Part shown: positions 17,191 through 26,045 of the stretch, piece after piece | Numbering within the stretch: the stretch's first letter is position 1 | Layout of the letters: each line of letters begins with the position of its first letter | DNA from: Spirochaetales bacterium | GTDB lineage: Bacteria; Spirochaetota; Spirochaetia; DSM-2461 | Assembly: GCA_022360655.1 (NCBI GenBank) | Contig: JAKSCK010000242.1 | Location: 1 to 64,000, forward strand | Direction of reading: 5' to 3' | Length of the DNA stretch: 64,000 nucleotides | The notes under the pieces: generated by a model | Database searches by the model: none | Seen by the model: only the letters and a program-made list of their open reading frames with translations | What the model was told of the DNA's origin: nothing | Made by a program: the position numbers and the translations under genes

Positions 17191-17646
17191 TTAGGCAGTA
17201 CCAACCATATGCAAGGCTTTGTTGGTCACATCATATTCATTGATGATGCGTTGAAGATTGTAAGCCTCAAAGTATTTCACAACGTGGTCATTTGCCCCTT
17301 TCCAAAAACTGGTAGCACGGCATTCGGCAGATTTGACACAGTCCTCTGCACATTGTGTTTCACTGGAACAGCAAGGTGTCAGTCGAATTCCCTCTTCGAC
17401 AGCCTCTAAAATGTCCCTGACGCTGATTTGGTCCGGTTCTTTTGCAAGTCGGAATCCGCCGCCAGCACCGCGGACAGACGTGATCAACCCATATTTTTTC
17501 AGTTTGGTGAAGATCTGCTCGAGGAAGATCGGGGAAAGATCTTCCACTTCCGTAATCTTTTTAATTGAGAGCGGTTTCTCATCGGTGTTCATGGCCAGGT
17601 TTATCATCGCCCGTAAAGCGTACCGGCCCTTTGTCGTTACACGCAT
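17191..17646 (-). CDS. Rrf2-family regulator, IscR-like
   Basis: A 151-residue winged-helix regulator. The N-terminus MRVTTKGRYALRAM is classic Rrf2, and the recognition region includes SVRGAGGGF. Cysteines at 92, 93, 99, 103 and 109 sit where IscR binds its [2Fe-2S] cluster (E. coli Cys92/98/104). It probably represses FeS-assembly genes when cluster-loaded, with nifS/nifU 6-8 kb away as likely targets. The start at 17646 matches the family; a longer frame to 17781 adds 45 unrelated residues. There is no Shine-Dalgarno, and TAATAT lies 5 bases upstream. Confidence 0.85.
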   Translation of the reverse strand: MRVTTKGRYALRAMINLAMNTDEKPLSIKKITEVEDLSPIFLEQIFTKLKKYGLITSVRGAGGGFRLAKEPDQISVRDILEAVEEGIRLTPCCSSETQCAEDCVKSAECRATSFWKGANDHVVKYFEAYNLQRIINEYDVTNKALHMVGTA

Positions 17647-17680
17647 GCCATATATTACATCAGTGGGCGGAAATCCACAA
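17647..17680 (-). promoter_or_regulatory. candidate leaderless promoter of the IscR-like gene
   Basis: On the minus strand TTGTGG (17680-17675), 17 bases, then TAATAT (17657-17652) end 5 bases before the ATG. No Shine-Dalgarno lies in the gap. Confidence 0.35.
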
Positions 17681-17929
17681 GAAGATGAATTTTCGCTCAC
17701 CCAAGAATTACAAAGCATTAATCTACAATGAATTATTATTAAACAATCTCCTGAGACTTCTGCATTTTCTTTATAATTCATTCAAATAGAGTATTAATTA
17801 CTTTCTTGACATAAATTTAGTTCACAAAGTGGAACCGCAACCTCGTTCTGAGAGTCCGAATCTACGCCAAAAAAGAAAAATCGACGAAAAGGTTTAGCGA
17901 ATATCACAGAGACTGTACATCCCCATCAT

Positions 17930-18421
17930 CTACAATACGTAACGAAGACCAATATTGGCTGTCCAAATGAGAGAGATATCACTCTTGCCTTTACCGGCCT
18001 TATAGGACGCACCTCCCCCCCCTTCAATATAGACGTTGATAGGAAAAGAGAATGTATACTGCCACCGAAGAATGCCCATGGCTTCCACAGAAAGATACCC
18101 CCCATCAATGAATTTCAATCCAAGATGAGGACCAAGGGAAAGAGGAAACACTTCCTTTCCAAAACGAATATTGACAACTTTAAATTGAGGATTTACAGCA
18201 AACAAAATTGATGAAAGCTTCCAATTGGTTCCAATTGTGGTGCTCACTTCACTGGACGTTCCAATGGGAAAACCTGCGGTTAAATTAGGCGATTTGCCAG
18301 CAGACACACCTATTTTAACTCTTCCAACACCCCTATCCCCAGGCTGGTGCTCATCAGCATTCATTTCAATCAACGGAAGTAATATAACCGCAAATAGCAG
18401 GAGGATTCGACGTACCACCAT
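17930..18421 (-). CDS. small outer-membrane beta-barrel-like protein, copy 3
   Basis: A 163-residue exported protein with a signal peptide (about 1-21) and alternating short strands. It ends in NIGLRYVL, an aromatic-rich C-terminus as in beta-barrel outer-membrane proteins. It aligns along its length with the two upstream neighbours (GVGRVKIGV, LPLSLGPHL, the WQYTFSFPIN block). GAGGAG precedes the ATG at 18421. Function unknown; the three are one family of tandem duplicates. A structural or pore role is only a guess. Confidence 0.65.
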   Translation of the reverse strand: MVVRRILLLFAVILLPLIEMNADEHQPGDRGVGRVKIGVSAGKSPNLTAGFPIGTSSEVSTTIGTNWKLSSILFAVNPQFKVVNIRFGKEVFPLSLGPHLGLKFIDGGYLSVEAMGILRWQYTFSFPINVYIEGGGGASYKAGKGKSDISLIWTANIGLRYVL

Positions 18422-18501
18422 CCTCAACTCCTCGCACTGGGCCGAATTCAACCCATTGATGTGATGTACCGCTGCAGAAGGATATCAGCTAGCAGTCTCG
18501 G

Positions 18502-18537
18502 CAGATCTCTCTTCATCCTGGAATGAAGAGAGATCTG
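18502..18537. other. 15-bp hairpin between two barrel paralogues
   Basis: CAGATCTCTCTTCAT (18502-18516) and ATGAAGAGAGATCTG (18523-18537) pair perfectly around a 6-base loop. No T run follows on either strand. It lies between copy 2 and copy 3 of the barrel genes, so it may mark an mRNA end or act as a processing site. Confidence 0.5.
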
Positions 18538-18546
18538 ATTCCATCA

Positions 18547-19035
18547 CTATAGTACGTAACGCACACCAATGCCCGCGGTCCAGGCAAAGTTTACAAGAGT
18601 CACACCTTGAAAACCAAAGAAGGCCACTCCTAATCCTGCTTCTGTAAAAAGATTTAATGGAAAGTCAAACGTGTATTCCCATCGAACAACTCCCAAAACA
18701 TCAAAGAGGAAAATCCCTCCCCGAATAAAATGAAGATCAATCTGAGGTCCTACAGAAAGGGGGAGTGTTTCTCCTGAAATTTTTGTATCCAAGACGCCAA
18801 AAAGTGCATTAGCCCCAAAGCGAACAGAATTGAAGCTCCAGTCCGTACCAAAAGTGGCATTGAGTTCAATATTTTTTGTGATGGGGAAGCCAGCCGTGAG
18901 AAGTGGAGCCTGGCCAAGAAGCACACCCACTTTGATGCGTCCTTCTCCAGAATCTCCACTTTCATGTCCATCGGCAAAGGCAAACGGCAGGGAAAAACAA
19001 AGCAACAGTATGGTTGCCATAAAAACTTTCTTCAT
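18547..19035 (-). CDS. small outer-membrane beta-barrel-like protein, copy 2
   Basis: A 162-residue exported protein. The signal peptide at about 1-21 ends in FAFADG. The mature part shares GRIKVGVLLG, ETLPLSVGPQI, RWEYTFDFPLNLF and a final GIGVRYVL with its neighbours. Start 19035 is set by GGAGAG 4 bases upstream. It is closest to copy 3 in sequence. Predicted to sit in the outer membrane from its C-terminal pattern; no function is readable. Confidence 0.65.
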   Translation of the reverse strand: MKKVFMATILLLCFSLPFAFADGHESGDSGEGRIKVGVLLGQAPLLTAGFPITKNIELNATFGTDWSFNSVRFGANALFGVLDTKISGETLPLSVGPQIDLHFIRGGIFLFDVLGVVRWEYTFDFPLNLFTEAGLGVAFFGFQGVTLVNFAWTAGIGVRYVL

Positions 19036-19101
19036 ACGTCTCTCCTGGAACATTTGTTTATTGATACCAGGATAGACGCAGATTCAATCACCACTCAAGG
19101 A

Positions 19102-19599
19102 TCAAAAGACGTATCGAACGCCGATTCCTCCGCTCAAAGCAACCCAATCGCCATCATGGAAGAAACGGAATCCAAAGGAGAAATCACCAAAAAGATTTAA
19201 TGGGATATCTTCAAATGTGTATTCCAATCGAATATCCCCCGTCACATCCAATTGAAACTTCTTTGATCCACCTAGAATAAAATTGATTTGCGGCCCTAGT
19301 GAAAGAGGCATAAGTCCTTGATCCCCTACGGGAATATTCACAATAGTAAAAAGACCATTCACACTAATAAGGGCGGCATCGCGAAAGTTATAACCCAGGG
19401 TGGTATTCGCTTCAAACCAGTTGGAAAAGCGATAACCAAAGGTGGCTCCTGAGGGATAACCAAGAAGAATCCCAATTTTTGCCCGCCCATCAGAGGGCAT
19501 TTTTAATGTTTCAATATCCCTATCTTCTGTGAGACTCTGTGCCCCAAGGCCTGTTGCAGCAACAAAAACAGTCAATAAAATGAGAGCTAATTTTCGCAT
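19102..19599 (-). CDS. small outer-membrane beta-barrel-like protein, copy 1
   Basis: A 165-residue member of the same tandem family. The signal peptide at about 1-20 ends in GLGAQS. It shares GRAKIGILLGYP, LMPLSLGPQI, RLEYTFEDIPLNLF and a C-terminal GIGVRYVF. AAGGAG favours the second of two adjacent ATGs (19599; the alternative is 19602). It is the most divergent copy and first in transcription order. Its final Phe is the classic last residue of outer-membrane barrels recognised by BAM. Confidence 0.65.
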   Translation of the reverse strand: MRKLALILLTVFVAATGLGAQSLTEDRDIETLKMPSDGRAKIGILLGYPSGATFGYRFSNWFEANTTLGYNFRDAALISVNGLFTIVNIPVGDQGLMPLSLGPQINFILGGSKKFQLDVTGDIRLEYTFEDIPLNLFGDFSFGFRFFHDGDWVALSGGIGVRYVF

Positions 19600-19857
19600 C
19601 ATATTCTCCTTCATCCATTTCCGATAAGGCCATTGAGAAAAAGCACTCAAGAACCTTTCAATGCGCTGACTTTTTTAATCTGTACCAACCCATGACAAAT
19701 CCACCGATAAACATGAGTCTACGCCAGGACGATCTCAGAAAGCCTTTCTATTCTATCACTAAAAATGAATATAGAATGGATTCCTATCGTCAACATCAAC
19801 AGTTTTCCACCACAGAGAGCAAAGCTTGTTTCCATCCCATCCTATAATGTTGAGACA

Positions 19858-19885
19858 AAAAAGGCGCTCTGTTGAGCGCCTTTTT
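19858..19885 (-). terminator. rho-independent terminator of htpG
   Basis: AAAAAGGCGCTC (19858-19869) pairs with GAGCGCCTTTTT (19874-19885). On the minus strand it lies about 14 bases after the htpG stop and ends in a U run, so this is a textbook intrinsic terminator. The A/T symmetry would also let it act on the plus strand. Confidence 0.85.
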
Positions 19886-19898
19886 GATGGGAGACTTC

Positions 19899-21758
19899 TT
19901 AGAATGCCTTGGCTGTGATTCGGTTCAACCGCGACGCAAAGGCCACAGGATCTTTTAAGCTCACCCCTTCCACGAGCAATGCCTGCTCATACAAGAGCTG
20001 AGCAACATCAGCATCCAATTCCGTATCCTCTGAGGCCGCTAATCCCTTCACAACAGGATGCTCCGGATTCACCTCCAGGATAAAGGTGGCCTCTGGGAGA
20101 TCCGTTTGTCCCATGGCCTTGAGCATCTGACGCATCTGTGCAGAAGGATCAGCATCATCAGAAACCAGGCAACTGGGTGCATCGGCCAACCGAGCAGAAG
20201 ACACAACATCTTTCACCATGTCACCCAATGCTTCCTTAATTTTTTTCAATACAGGAGCAGCATCTTCGTCCTTCTTTTTATCCTCTTCGGTTTTGAGGTC
20301 ATCCAAAGCACCGGAACGGTTGATGGCCTTGAACTCCATCTCCTGGAAGGGACCAATCATGGGCGTGACTATCTCATCAATCTCATCGGCCATGATGAGC
20401 ACTTCAATGCCCTTTTCTTTATAGGCTGCCAGAAGAGGAGACTTTCGCAGAGTTTCTTCATTGTCTCCAGCCAGGTAGTAAATGGCTTTCTGGTCTTCTT
20501 TCATTCGGTCTTTATAGGACTGAAGACTGGTCCAACCATCCACTGATGTGGATTTATACCGAACAAGGGAAAGAAGATCATCTTTATGGGCCCAATCGGA
20601 ATACAAACCTTCTTTGAGAGGGCGATTGTACTGCTCCACAAAGGTGGCATATTCTTCCGGCTTTTCAGAGAGCTTTTTAAACTCGCTCAAAAGTTTTTTC
20701 ACGGAGGCTTCACGAATTTTGGCCATGACCCGGTTCTGCTGAAGAATTTCCCGACTCACATTGAGTGGAAGGTCTTCCGAGTCAATCACACCACGAACAA
20801 AGCGAAGATAGGTGGGAAGAAGTTCCTTCTCATCATCAGTGATGAAAACACGCTTCACATACAATTTCACCCCTGGCTTATAATCCGCATGGAACATATC
20901 CATGGGAGCCTTGGAAGGGATGTAGAAAAGTGTGGTGTACTCAAGAGTTCCTTCTGCACGAGTATGAATCCGCAACATGGGATCCTCTCCATCATGAGAA
21001 AGGGTTTTGTAGAACTCGTTGTATTCTTCGTCCTTCAGTTCACTCTTGGGTCGCTTCCAAAGAGCACTGGCAGCATTCACCTGCTCAGTTTTTGCCTCGT
21101 CTTTTTTCTCATCCCCTTCACCTTCACTCTCCACCCAATGCATGTGAATGGGGAAGGCAATGTGATCGGAGTATTTCTTCACTAAGGACTGGAGACGCCA
21201 GTGTGAGGCATACTCCTTTCCAGCGTCATTGAGATGCAGAATAACTGTGGTTCCCTGAGATTCCCGTTCTGCAGAATCAATGCTGTAACCAGAACTTCCA
21301 TCACTGGTCCATTTCCAAGCAGAATCCTCACCAGCCTTCCGGGAAATCACATCCACAGAATCCGCTACCATGAAACAGGAATAGAAGCCCACACCAAACT
21401 TACCAATCAGATTGGAATCTTTCTTTGCATCCCCAGAAAGCTGCTCAACAAAGCTTCGCGTTCCAGAGCGGGCAATGGTTCCCAGGGCATCGGCCAAATC
21501 GGCTTCATTCATGCCAATGCCATTGTCCTCTAAGACTAAGGTGCCTTCACCGGCTCCATCCACCCGAATATCAATACGGGGAGAGAAATCCAAACCCTTG
21601 AGAGCATCATCCGTCAGGGTCAGGTAGTTCAACTTATCCAATGCATCGGAAGCATTGGAAACAAGCTCGCGAAGGAAAATCTCACTATGAGAATAGAGAG
21701 AATGAATGAGTAGATGGAGAAGCTGGCTCACTTCTGTCTTGAATTTTTTCTTGGCCAT
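19899..21758 (-). CDS. htpG: HSP90 chaperone HtpG
   Basis: A 619-residue bacterial Hsp90. The GHKL ATPase domain carries ELVSNASDALDKL, EDNGIGM and IGKFGVGFYSCFM; the middle domain includes the LPLNVSREILQQ catalytic-arm stretch; the C-terminal dimerisation region completes a normal length. Cytoplasmic, ATP-driven folding of client proteins. GAGGA precedes the ATG. It has its own terminator, so it is probably monocistronic. Confidence 0.95.
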   Translation of the reverse strand: MAKKKFKTEVSQLLHLLIHSLYSHSEIFLRELVSNASDALDKLNYLTLTDDALKGLDFSPRIDIRVDGAGEGTLVLEDNGIGMNEADLADALGTIARSGTRSFVEQLSGDAKKDSNLIGKFGVGFYSCFMVADSVDVISRKAGEDSAWKWTSDGSSGYSIDSAERESQGTTVILHLNDAGKEYASHWRLQSLVKKYSDHIAFPIHMHWVESEGEGDEKKDEAKTEQVNAASALWKRPKSELKDEEYNEFYKTLSHDGEDPMLRIHTRAEGTLEYTTLFYIPSKAPMDMFHADYKPGVKLYVKRVFITDDEKELLPTYLRFVRGVIDSEDLPLNVSREILQQNRVMAKIREASVKKLLSEFKKLSEKPEEYATFVEQYNRPLKEGLYSDWAHKDDLLSLVRYKSTSVDGWTSLQSYKDRMKEDQKAIYYLAGDNEETLRKSPLLAAYKEKGIEVLIMADEIDEIVTPMIGPFQEMEFKAINRSGALDDLKTEEDKKKDEDAAPVLKKIKEALGDMVKDVVSSARLADAPSCLVSDDADPSAQMRQMLKAMGQTDLPEATFILEVNPEHPVVKGLAASEDTELDADVAQLLYEQALLVEGVSLKDPVAFASRLNRITAKAF

Positions 21759-21933
21759 TGTTGTTCCTCAGAATGAATGGAATTGCGGAACATAAAATAC
21801 TCAAGCCACCCCCTTTAAGGCAAGCATTCTCCGCCACTTGCCGTTTCAACAGAATTCAGGCGAAACTAATAGCTATGGAAGACCCCCTGCCTACACTGTG
21901 GTTTCACACCACTCCTGTTTTGACGGTTCAACG

Positions 21934-23199
21934 ATGATGGCACTCCCCTTTTCTTTTCTTGTGTTGCTTCTCATCCTCTCTGCGTTTTTTTCCTCTGTAG
22001 AGACAGCATTCACGGCCTTGTCTCCAGGGCAAGTGAGTGCCCTGGCGGAAAAGCGTGGGAAACGTGGACTTCTGGTGAAACGTCTCTCTGACAATCCCGA
22101 AGTACTCCTCACCACCTTGCTCATTGGAAACAATCTTGTAAACTTGGGTGCCTCCGCTCTCACCACAACCCTCACCATTCGTCTTTGGGGCAATGCCTAT
22201 GTTGCGGCAGCCACTGGAGTGCTTACCCTGGCCGTGTTGGTGTTTTGTGAGGTCACACCTAAACAAATTGCCCTAGCAGCAAATGAGCATCTGGTGATTC
22301 GGAGTGTGCGAATTGTTTGGATTCTCTCTTGGATTCTCAAACCCATCATCCTGGGTGTGGCGGCCATCAGTGGGCTTCTCACGCGATTGATTGCGGGGAA
22401 GAAACGCTCTGGTATCACTTTGGAAAATATCCTTCATCATGTGAAGGCAGCCGAAGGAGAGGGCGTTGTGGAATCCTTTGAGGAAGAGATGATCCGAAAT
22501 GTTTTTCGGATCAACGACACACCAGTCGAAGCCATCATGACCCACCGCACAGAATTGTCCGTGATTGATGCGGAAGCCACGGCCCAAACAGCTCTTCAAA
22601 CGCTCCTCGAATCTGGACACAGCCGAATTCCTGTGATGGAACAGGGAGATGAACATGTGGTGGGAACTCTCTCCTTAGCCGATGCAGCCAGGGCTGCACA
22701 GAAATCGCCAAGCTCCCGGGTACGCAACTTAGTGACTCCCCCCTACCTGGTTCCCGGAACCCTCAAAGCCCATGAACTGTTTTTCCGATTCAAAAAGGAA
22801 CCCATCCATCTTGCTGTCGTTTTAGATGAATACGGTGGACTTGATGGCGTGGTGACACGAGAAGATGTCATGGAAGAGATTTTTGGTGAGCTTTATGACG
22901 AACGAGAGGAAAAAACAGACCAACCCATCATTTCTCAAGAAGATGGGTCATGGGTTCTTCAAGGAGATGCCGATTTCTATGATGTTCAGGATGTTCTGGG
23001 CCTAGAACTTGAGCATGATAATCGCACCCACACCGTGGGCGGCTATCTTCTGGAGCAGCTTGAACGCATTCCGTTAGAGGGGGACGCATTGAGTCTTCCA
23101 GAGGGAACCTACACCGTCATGAGCATCAAGAAAAAGCGGATACTCTCGGTTCGTTTTACCCCAGCAAAATCGGAAGATTCGGGAAATTCATTGGACTGA
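21934..23199 (+). CDS. CNNM/CorC-family membrane protein (hemolysin-like)
   Basis: A 421-residue inner-membrane protein. A DUF21/CNNM membrane domain with about four segments (ending near residue 160) is followed by a CBS pair (IMTHRTEL to about 310). A CorC_HlyC domain with LDEYGGLDGVVTREDVMEEI links to a C-terminal strand-rich region. Members export or sense magnesium or cobalt. The start at 21934 or 21937 is chosen because the hydrophobic first segment begins there; an alternative TTG at 21838 adds 32 residues of no obvious character. No good Shine-Dalgarno is seen. Confidence 0.85.
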   Translation: MMALPFSFLVLLLILSAFFSSVETAFTALSPGQVSALAEKRGKRGLLVKRLSDNPEVLLTTLLIGNNLVNLGASALTTTLTIRLWGNAYVAAATGVLTLAVLVFCEVTPKQIALAANEHLVIRSVRIVWILSWILKPIILGVAAISGLLTRLIAGKKRSGITLENILHHVKAAEGEGVVESFEEEMIRNVFRINDTPVEAIMTHRTELSVIDAEATAQTALQTLLESGHSRIPVMEQGDEHVVGTLSLADAARAAQKSPSSRVRNLVTPPYLVPGTLKAHELFFRFKKEPIHLAVVLDEYGGLDGVVTREDVMEEIFGELYDEREEKTDQPIISQEDGSWVLQGDADFYDVQDVLGLELEHDNRTHTVGGYLLEQLERIPLEGDALSLPEGTYTVMSIKKKRILSVRFTPAKSEDSGNSLD

Positions 23200-23244
23200 G
23201 TTTCTGATGCATCCCAAGGATGAATGATGGAAATTCTTCATACA

Positions 23245-23271
23245 GACCCCTTCAAAGGATTTGAAGGGGTC
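23245..23271 (-). terminator. shared terminator hairpin of nifU and the CorC-family gene
   Basis: GACCCCTTCAAA (23245-23256) and TTTGAAGGGGTC (23260-23271) form a perfect 12-bp stem. It sits between the convergent genes, 10 bases from the nifU stop. On the minus strand it begins GATCGACCCC, the family edge. Confidence 0.7.
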
Positions 23272-23281
23272 GATCTCAGAA

Positions 23282-24241
23282 CTAACCCACTTCCACTTTA
23301 AAGGAAGAATCCAGTTTGTCCTTCAGAACATTTTCAATGAAGCCCAAGGTTCCCACTGTGGCGCTCATGCAACCAAGACAGGCCCCTTTGTAAGAAATGG
23401 TCACCACTGGAACATCACCGTCCATACGGAAATCATCCACGTCCACATCCCCACCATCCTGGTGAAGGGCTGGACGAACCTCAGCATCAAGCACTCGCTC
23501 AATCGCCTTGAACTTCTTGAAGTTCCCTAACTCTGCAAAAGGAACATCCACATTGGCAGCATTTTCCCGTTCCATCTGGGCACGAGTTTCCGCCAAGATA
23601 TCTTCAAGGTAGTATTTCCGTGTTTCATGGCCACCAGGGCGCACACAAGATTTACAGAAGGCTCCGGCTTTGGTGTATGAGGTGATTTCTTCCACGGTCT
23701 TCAAATCATTGAGACGAATCACCTCTTTCACCGTGGAAAGGGTGACTCGGGCGCATTCACACACCATTTCCGCATCTTCTAAGGTTCCCACATCCACCCC
23801 TTTGTAGGTGGCAGCGGCCGCCTTAATCACATCGTAGGCCATGACGGAACAATGCATTTTCTGAGGAGGAACAGCAGGTGTATCTGGATCATCCCGAAGA
23901 GCCTGTTCCACATCCAAATTGGTGATGGCGACGGCTTCATCCACGGTTTTCCCTATGCAGAGCTCAGCCATCATATCGCTGGAAGCAATGGCTGTGCCGC
24001 AGCCAAAACTGCGGAATGTGGCCTTTTTGATTCGACCGTCATCCTTGGACACGGCCCAATACAAACGCACAGCATCTCCACAGGACTCTGCTCCATGATC
24101 CGCCACCACCAAATCGGCACCAAGCTCCTGAGCCTCTTCTTCAGAGATTTCCCCCAAGTGCCGGGGATCATTCATACGGTCAGCCACAATCCGAGAGTAA
24201 TTATCCCAGAGCGACCCACCAACCAAATCACCTTTTGCCAT
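23282..24241 (-). CDS. nifU: three-domain FeS scaffold protein NifU
   Basis: A 319-residue scaffold for FeS cluster assembly. An IscU-like domain has the three scaffold cysteines Cys54, Cys81 and Cys131. A central BFD-like [2Fe-2S] domain has Cys161, 163, 196 and 199, and the C-terminal NifU/Nfu domain has CLGC (288-291). All ligands are present. GAGGAG precedes the ATG. It follows nifS after 197 bases. With no nitrogenase genes in view, the pair is probably the general FeS assembly system, as in some epsilonproteobacteria and anaerobes. Confidence 0.93.
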   Translation of the reverse strand: MAKGDLVGGSLWDNYSRIVADRMNDPRHLGEISEEEAQELGADLVVADHGAESCGDAVRLYWAVSKDDGRIKKATFRSFGCGTAIASSDMMAELCIGKTVDEAVAITNLDVEQALRDDPDTPAVPPQKMHCSVMAYDVIKAAAATYKGVDVGTLEDAEMVCECARVTLSTVKEVIRLNDLKTVEEITSYTKAGAFCKSCVRPGGHETRKYYLEDILAETRAQMERENAANVDVPFAELGNFKKFKAIERVLDAEVRPALHQDGGDVDVDDFRMDGDVPVVTISYKGACLGCMSATVGTLGFIENVLKDKLDSSFKVEVG

Positions 24242-24326
24242 TTTCCCATCTCCTCAGTACCATGAAGCCACCATCCCCTCGAGGGCAATGGCTCCATATT
24301 GGGAAGGTTGATCTTGCCTCTTTTTT

Positions 24327-24343
24327 ATGAGCAACTTGCTCAT
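24327..24343. repeat. 17-base palindrome between nifS and nifU
   Basis: ATGAGCAA-C-TTGCTCAT is perfectly palindromic around one base. It lies 86 bases upstream of nifU within the 197-base gap after nifS. No U run follows on the coding strand, so it is more likely an operator or mRNA-processing hairpin than a terminator. Confidence 0.4.
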
Positions 24344-24438
24344 ACTCTTCCAAGAGGTTCCATTTGATTGAAGCGGAATCTCATGGAGTTCCACTTCCAA
24401 AAAGCATTCTCAAAGTTTATTGGGTGAACGCCAATGCC

Positions 24439-25602
24439 CTAATACGTGCTGGAAATGGCACGCAATCGTTTGACGGTTCCTTCCACCACAGAAATGACTC
24501 TCTCAATTTCCTCTTCTGTTGTGAAACGAGAAAGACTGAATCGAACCGCCGTGTGAGCAAGATCGGCATCCGAAACCATGGTTCGCAATGTGGCATCGGC
24601 CTCCAAAGATTCGGAAGAACAGGCACTTCCCGTGCTGGCAGCCACACCAGCCTGATTCAAATCCCAAAGGAAGGCTTCCCCTTCTATTCCTTTAAAACTG
24701 GCCAGAATGGTGTTGGGAGTTCGATGTTCTCGCTTCCCCAAAACCATGGTATCTGGAAGCGCCAAAATGGCATCTTCTAACCGATTTCGTAGAGTGGCCA
24801 TGGTTGTTTGCGCATAGTGAAGCGAATCAACCGCCAATTCCATGGCCAATCCCATGCCCACAAAGAAGGGTACATTCACTGTTCCAGCTCGCAAACCGCC
24901 CATCTGTTCCCCACCATGAAGAAGGGGGGTGAAAGAGCAACCGGAGCGAACAAACAAACCACCAGCCCCTTTGGGCCCATGAAATTTATGGGCACTGAAG
25001 GTCAGGTAATCGGCTCCCACCTCTTGGAGGTTCACCGGAACCTTTCCCACAGCCTGTACGGCATCTGTGTGAAAAGGAACACCTTTTTCACGGCAAAATT
25101 CCGCTAATTCCTTCACGGGATTGATGATTCCAGTCTCATTATTGGCCCACATGATGCTTACAAGAGCTGTTTTGTCGGCATCAAACCCCTCTGCTAACGC
25201 TTCGGGAGTGATGAGTCCCTCATGATTGGGTTGAAGGCGAATAACCTCCACACCCCGCTGTTCCAGCCAATCCAGGGTATGAGCCACACTGGGGTGTTCC
25301 ACAGCTGTAGAAACAATGCGGCTTTTTTTCCCCTCAAGAATGCCATCCACCCATGCAGCTTTGAGAATGGTGTTGTTTCCCTCCGTTGCACAGCCGTTGA
25401 CAATCACATCATCAGCATCGGCGGCACCAATACCTGCATACAATCGGTCCAAAGCCACGCCCATTTCTGGATGTGTCTCTGTGCCAAAGCGATGCAGAGA
25501 ATTGGGATTCCCGTATCGTTGAAGCCAGAAGGGTTCCATGGCCTGTTTGACCTTGGGATCCACGACGGTGGTTGCGTTGTTGTCCAGATAAATTCGATCC
25601 AT
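24439..25602 (-). CDS. nifS: cysteine desulfurase NifS
   Basis: A 387-residue PLP enzyme that takes sulfur from cysteine for FeS clusters. The N-terminus MDRIYLDNNATT is diagnostic. PLP-binding His and Asp lie in VEHPS and FHTDAVQ, the Schiff-base Lys206 in SAHKFHGPKG, and the persulfide Cys328 in STGSACSS. The ATG at 25602 has a GGTGG ribosome site; the TTG frame at 25617 is rejected. It donates sulfur to NifU downstream. Confidence 0.93.
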   Translation of the reverse strand: MDRIYLDNNATTVVDPKVKQAMEPFWLQRYGNPNSLHRFGTETHPEMGVALDRLYAGIGAADADDVIVNGCATEGNNTILKAAWVDGILEGKKSRIVSTAVEHPSVAHTLDWLEQRGVEVIRLQPNHEGLITPEALAEGFDADKTALVSIMWANNETGIINPVKELAEFCREKGVPFHTDAVQAVGKVPVNLQEVGADYLTFSAHKFHGPKGAGGLFVRSGCSFTPLLHGGEQMGGLRAGTVNVPFFVGMGLAMELAVDSLHYAQTTMATLRNRLEDAILALPDTMVLGKREHRTPNTILASFKGIEGEAFLWDLNQAGVAASTGSACSSESLEADATLRTMVSDADLAHTAVRFSLSRFTTEEEIERVISVVEGTVKRLRAISSTY

Positions 25603-25639
25603 GATGAATACCACCAATATGATAGCTAATAAAGCAAAT

Positions 25640-26010
25640 CGCGACGAGTGCCCAAGGCAGAAATTTCGAAAACCTTCTCATTTCCTCATCTTTCTCTTTT
25701 TCATTTTTCACCAGACTGCGGATGAACCATTTTTTTGCTCCGTGTTTTGGCGTCCCCCCGGGCAGGCCGGGGGTCGGGCTATTCGGGGGTTCCGTCCTCG
25801 TTCCTCGGACCGGCTCCGCCGCCCCTATTATCCCTGACGCGGCCTGAGCGGAATGGATGAGCTCGCTCATCCATTCCCGAAACAAGGAAAGGGAAACCGA
25901 AGGTATCCCTGACGCAGTCCCTATACCGGACTGAAAGAAGTTCTCCGAGAGATTAACACAGAAGGGTATGCATACTTCTGACCCATGAGTCCGAATGTTC
26001 TCATAACAAT
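25640..26010. other. GC-rich structured noncoding island
   Basis: About 370 bases with no convincing gene. It contains CCCCCGG (25755-25761)/CCGGGGG (25767-25773) in the CGACCCC style. It also contains GGAATGGATGAG/CTCATCCATTCC around CTCG (25850-25877), a 12-bp hairpin. A direct repeat TATCCCTGACGC occurs at 25829-25840 and 25904-25915. Local GC is well above the flanks. It could be a degenerate repeat element or a structured RNA; nothing identifies it. Confidence 0.5.
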
Positions 26011-26045
26011 TTGCCGATGGGTGAGTGAATGGGTATTCTATGGGG
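26011..26045 (+). promoter_or_regulatory. candidate leaderless promoter of the DUF2156 gene
   Basis: TTGCCG (26011-26016), a 17-base spacer and TATTCT (26034-26039) end 6 bases before an in-frame ATG at 26046. There is no clear Shine-Dalgarno for any of the possible starts (GTG 26025, ATG 26040, 26046, 26049). Confidence 0.4.

Noticed and set aside
19651-19857. A possible tRNA or small gene between barrel copy 1 and htpG
   Set aside because: No cloverleaf arms, T-loop consensus or coding signal could be found; it looks like the promoter region of the barrel genes.
24327-24343. Palindrome between nifS and nifU as a terminator
   Set aside because: On the coding strand it is followed by A residues rather than T residues, and nifU follows in the same direction.
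23282-25602. Nitrogen fixation capacity implied by nifU and nifS
   Set aside because: No nitrogenase or other nif genes are in the window, and NifU/NifS serve as general FeS assembly in several non-fixing lineages.
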